Assembly (NCBI GenBank): GCA_013400155.1
Contig: VXBM01000008.1
Location: forward strand, 1,839,711-1,903,710
Origin: Helopsaltes ochotensis
Lineage: Eukaryota > Chordata > Aves > Passeriformes > Locustellidae
DNA length: 64,000 nt
Direction: 5' to 3'
Shown in pieces: positions 60,559-64,000 of the stretch; the first letter of the stretch is position 1; each line of letters begins with the position of its first letter. A model generated the notes under the pieces. The model did no database searches. It saw only the letters and a list, made by a program, of their open reading frames with translations, and was not told the DNA's origin. The translations under genes were made by a program, and so were the position numbers.

Positions 60559-63500
60559 GCGCACACCACTGATACTTCTTTTCATAGCTTGGGCTGTATT
60601 CGAGGCTGAGTGAGCACAGGCCGAGGGGTAGTGCTCGCTGTCACCAATCTTATTGTCATTATTATAATATCTGCCAGCAGCTTTCACTTTTCACTATCTC
60701 TGATTTTTAATTTTTCCCCCCCTTGCAGTATCACATAGAAACCCAGCCATGATTCAGGCCTTACTATACCTAACGTCAAAAAATGCCTCGCCAGTCAAAT
60801 TCCCCTTAATTGATTTAATTGTATTAATTTTATTATATCAGTGCAACTCAAACGAAACAGATACACCGTGCTGGAATAACATGCATTTGTTCTACTAGAA
60901 TTTTATACTTATGTAGTATTCCTTTTCATGAATAGGGTGGTTTATCTACAACATAATGATAATCATTTTTATGGAGAGTTTTTTAAGCTCAAGCAGTGAC
61001 AAAGTGATTACTTAGTTGCTCAAGATGCTGATAATGCAGGAACTGGCATAGGTTTGATGTGCACAGTGATGGTTCAAGTATTGACTAAATGGCAAGTTCT
61101 TGTATGGATTTACACAGCACCGGCTTGCTCTTAATAAAAGGTATGTGAACACCTGTTTTTGGGAGCAACTGTAATTTTCTCTACAGTAAGAATTTTCTCA
61201 CAATAGGTACTTAAAAATTGCTACCATCCTCTTTCACATCGTCTTTATCATGAATAAAATTTTAGCTGAGAAGTCATGGATGCCAGAACATTTGTACCAT
61301 ATATAGAAATATATAACTTCCACAAAGCTATCAGCATATATAATTTTCAATATCATAATCATATGATGAGAATTTCCCTTGTCCAATGCTACAGAAAAGG
61401 TCAGTTTAAAGATAATAAAAGACTAAACACTAGCTAGAGAGTGATACCTGATGTAAAAAGATACAATTACATTGCCCATCCCTTCTGTCTTAGTATGTGT
61501 TTACTTTAGCTCAGCTGAATTAAAACAGGGGACAAATAATTTCTCTGGAACAACTGTACTAGACAAAGTCAAAATTTAAGAGTATTCAAAATGACGGTTC
61601 ATTCATCCCTTTTCTTTCCCAGAAACATTTTAAAAGAGACTGTTAATACTGGTGCCATCGATTTTGCCATTCAAGCTTTCTAGAACCTGTGCCATACAAA
61701 TATTTAGCAAAGACAGATGAGTTTTCTGGGTTTCACTTGAATTCTACTGGATGACAAAGTATCTGACTGGAATTCTCAACTTTTTCAGTTTATCAAAGTC
61801 CCCTTGAATATCTTCTGTATCTGACTATAACACACACCTCTTACATGTGCTTTCCAGCATTGCTGCTAAATAATGCCTTCCGTCACTGTTTCAATTGCAA
61901 AGATGACATGGAATGACTTGATGCTTTCGGTGGTCTCCTCTTGTGTTCCTGTTTGAGGACAGAACACGGATGAAAGGAAAATATTCTTTCATTCCTTTTC
62001 AGCATTATTCAAGAATAAGACCCACACTTGTACAAACCCATGGCCACTGTGAGTTGCACCATGACCCATACACTTGAACTTTTGAATGTACCATCCAAAT
62101 TACATTTCAGCTCCCAAAAATATAAGGGTTAGTTGTAGCTCAGGGGAAACAGGCCCAATGCTGCTGGGAAAACATGATGATTTTTAGGCACGATGATTTG
62201 GGTGATGACCTTGAAGCAGAAGGTCTGGAACACAAAAACCAGAAAGATTACTATTCTGTTAAGGATAACATTCATGGTTGGCAGTTGTGTTTCCTCCTCC
62301 TGTTTAGAAATGGTCCTCTCCAAGAATGGTTTCTGAGGGATTACAACATATCTCAGCATTTTGTAATCATCAGTGGAAGTTCTATTTCCCACATTCGGTA
62401 TGGAGAAAGTAGGTTGTGACAGGGGAAAGGTCAAGAGAAAGCAGTTGTTTCAAAATAATTACTTTCCGAAAGTGGGGAAATAATGTTTATTTATACAGTA
62501 GAAAGAGTGTGCTGTGAAAAAGGGCACAAGGAGACAGGTTTCTCCACTGCTTCCCATCAAGAGATTTCTACATAATGTCAGGTTCAAGCACAGGTGAGAC
62601 ATCTCATATAACTCCGTAACTTTAAACATCCACTTCTGGACTACTGGTGCAAAATACTCTTTTCAGTCAATTGAAAGAAACAGTCCCCATAAGTGAGAAA
62701 ATTGTACTCCTGTCTTAGCATCAAATCAATCACCTTCAGCATGAGCTTGTTTCTCCTGCTGAGAGCTGGGTCTGGGCTCCTAGTTCAAGTAGCCCAACTA
62801 AATGCAAATGAACCCAGGCCAGCTGTCTGTGTGTGGCATGCCTCACCCTCAGATGTGCAATCTGTACATTTTATTTGTAATTTACAGAAGACTGCATAAG
62901 AAGCATAAAGAGATAAGGAAGAAAGAAATTGCAATAGAGAAATGAAGGAAAAGGTCAGGCAAATAGAGAAAGAGAACCACGAGGTGAGGAAAATGGCAAT
63001 ACTGGAAGCTGGATGTGAATGCAGAAGGAATTCAGGACAAATGGCCAGCCCCAAGTAAATCCTACACAGGTTTCCAGTTGCTGACACACAGCATTCCTTG
63101 AGAGACAGAGGAAACTGTGAATCTTGTAAAAGTGTTAGTTCTTTTGCATAAATGTTACATCCCAATTAAGAGGTCTTTAATTGCTTCCCTGCTTCCCTAA
63201 TATGTCAAATACATTACCTACATTTCCCCCCTCTATTATTTCGCATTTCTTAGCTGAAATTTGTCTTGACAACTTTGCCTTCAGAATCAGAAAATTTCTC
63301 TGTTGTCCACTTGCTTAATTTTTAAACACGTCTATGTCTTCACACACTTCAGTAAAACTCCCCTTGCGTGTATTTTGTTCTCGAAATCCCATCATTTCTT
63401 GGCAATGCCTCAGTAATAGCTTTGGCCACTGAGATGCTGACCGGTATCATTTCATTGTCTGCTTGCATTCTGCTCTCTACCTGTGTCTAACTGATGTCTT

Positions 63501-63899
63501 TGTTATGTACTTAGGACATGTGCTCTTTGTTCTGTTTGCACAGCATCCTGCAAAATGGCATCCTAGTCTGTGACTGGGCTCTGGTGCACTCTGATAATAG
63601 AGGTGATTAAACACCCGTGTCCTGTCTGAGGTTGCTATGATGCATGAGAACCACGCTGTACTTGCAAGCTTTTAAGCGCAAAAGTAGCAACCTGCACACG
63701 GGTACAAGGTAACACCACTCTCTCCTGGATTTGTATTGGTACCCACGGTGTTCTTCCTTGGCCTCAGGCCAACGGGATGCTTTAGATCAAGACTTCTAAG
63801 GCAGAAGTTCGTATTCAGTTTATTCGCGCTTGTTTCTTACTGTAAACCACAGCCTGGAGCAATTTCTGTGAGAAGAAGCCCAAGACAATCTAGACCCCA

Positions 63900-64000
63900 G
63901 CGCGAGCAACCCTGGGCGATAGCAGAGGGGCGGCTTTAAGGAAAGCGCCGCGCAGGCCGGCCGCAGCCACTCACCCCGCCGCTCTGCCCGTTCTGCCCAG
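63900..64000. promoter_or_regulatory. edge of a CpG-rich promoter, probably YAF2 / distal PPHLN1
   Basis: The final 100 bp turns abruptly GC- and CpG-rich (GCGCCGCGCAGGCCGGCCGC). In mammals YAF2 and a distal PPHLN1 start share a divergent promoter on the 3' side of ZCRB1. Position and orientation here fit that arrangement, but no YAF2 coding sequence is visible within the window. Confidence 0.45.
63975..64000 (-). other. possible distal first exon of PPHLN1 (partial)
   Basis: On the minus strand GCGGCGGG is followed by GTGAGT (63969-63974), a strong donor ending a GC-rich exon that begins beyond the right edge. If it belongs to PPHLN1 it would splice over ZCRB1 to the exon at 13017-13064. 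It could instead belong to another minus-strand gene. Confidence 0.35.

Larger units (their letters stand above)
56401..63899. other. non-coding interval to the right-edge CpG block
   Basis: Contains the GTTT repeat (57.3 kb), purine-rich tracts (58.4-58.7 and 62.9 kb) and the LTR candidate at 60341-60558. Minus-strand frames at 58966-59250 (94 aa), 62129-62434 (101 aa) and 62785-63165 (126 aa) have no domain I recognise and no convincing splice context. Confidence 0.5.

Noticed and set aside
62129..62434. 101-codon minus-strand frame overlapping an 81-codon plus-strand frame
   Set aside because: Both strands are open over 245 bp, which is unusual, but neither product shows a recognisable motif, so there is no support for a gene.
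62785..63165. 126-codon minus-strand frame
   Set aside because: It arises from the complement of a purine-rich tract, giving Ser/Phe/Leu-rich residues; no homology signature or splice context.
1..64000. CRISPR arrays, tRNA and rRNA genes
   Set aside because: None seen. The tandem repeats present lack regular spacers, and no tRNA-like cloverleaf with A and B boxes was recognised. A tRNAscan run would be needed to exclude decayed copies.

Overview
This is a vertebrate nuclear segment, almost certainly from a bird and probably a songbird. It holds several 3'-end copies of the CR1 LINE, avian-type solo LTRs, AT-rich introns and one short CpG-rich promoter. No bacterial, organellar or intact viral gene is present. 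There are two runs of N: 17986-18205, inside the CpG island, and 44408-44577.

Two protein genes are recognisable, arranged head to head. PPHLN1 (periphilin-1, a HUSH silencing complex subunit) runs on the minus strand. Its start-codon exon is 11839-11930, followed by coding exons 8522-8689 and 7996-8051. A 5'UTR exon lies at 13017-13064 and supplies the A of a start codon that is split by an intron. The usual C-terminal exons lie beyond the left edge. A phase-compatible open exon at 6533-6752 may be an alternative terminal exon. ZCRB1 (U11/U12 minor spliceosome 31 kDa protein, RRM plus CCHC zinc knuckle) runs on the plus strand. It is complete as seven coding exons between 22898 and 28099, giving 216 aa with a poly(A) signal at 28576. 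The two genes share the CpG island at about 17.6-18.4 kb as a bidirectional promoter.

The right 36 kb has no recognisable protein gene. In mammals a longer PPHLN1 transcript starts at the YAF2 promoter and encloses ZCRB1. The GC-rich right edge of this window (63.9-64.0 kb), with a minus-strand splice donor at 63969-63974, fits that distal promoter. On that reading 28.6-63.9 kb is the long first intron of distal PPHLN1 transcripts, and ZCRB1 is nested inside PPHLN1. The interval contains CR1 copies (49.8-51.0 and 55.8-56.4 kb), LTRs (40.9-41.3, 51.0-52.4 and 60.3-60.6 kb), a degenerate satellite of about 160-190 bp units with telomere-like words (48-49 kb), and an unexplained GC-rich patch with a small Kozak-started ORF (39.4-39.7 kb).

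I did not find a wholly new system. The best leads are the candidate alternative PPHLN1 terminal exon, a 94 bp segment with a splice donor duplicated 1.6 kb apart in the PPHLN1 5' introns, the satellite array, and a 72 bp-arm inverted repeat near 4 kb.
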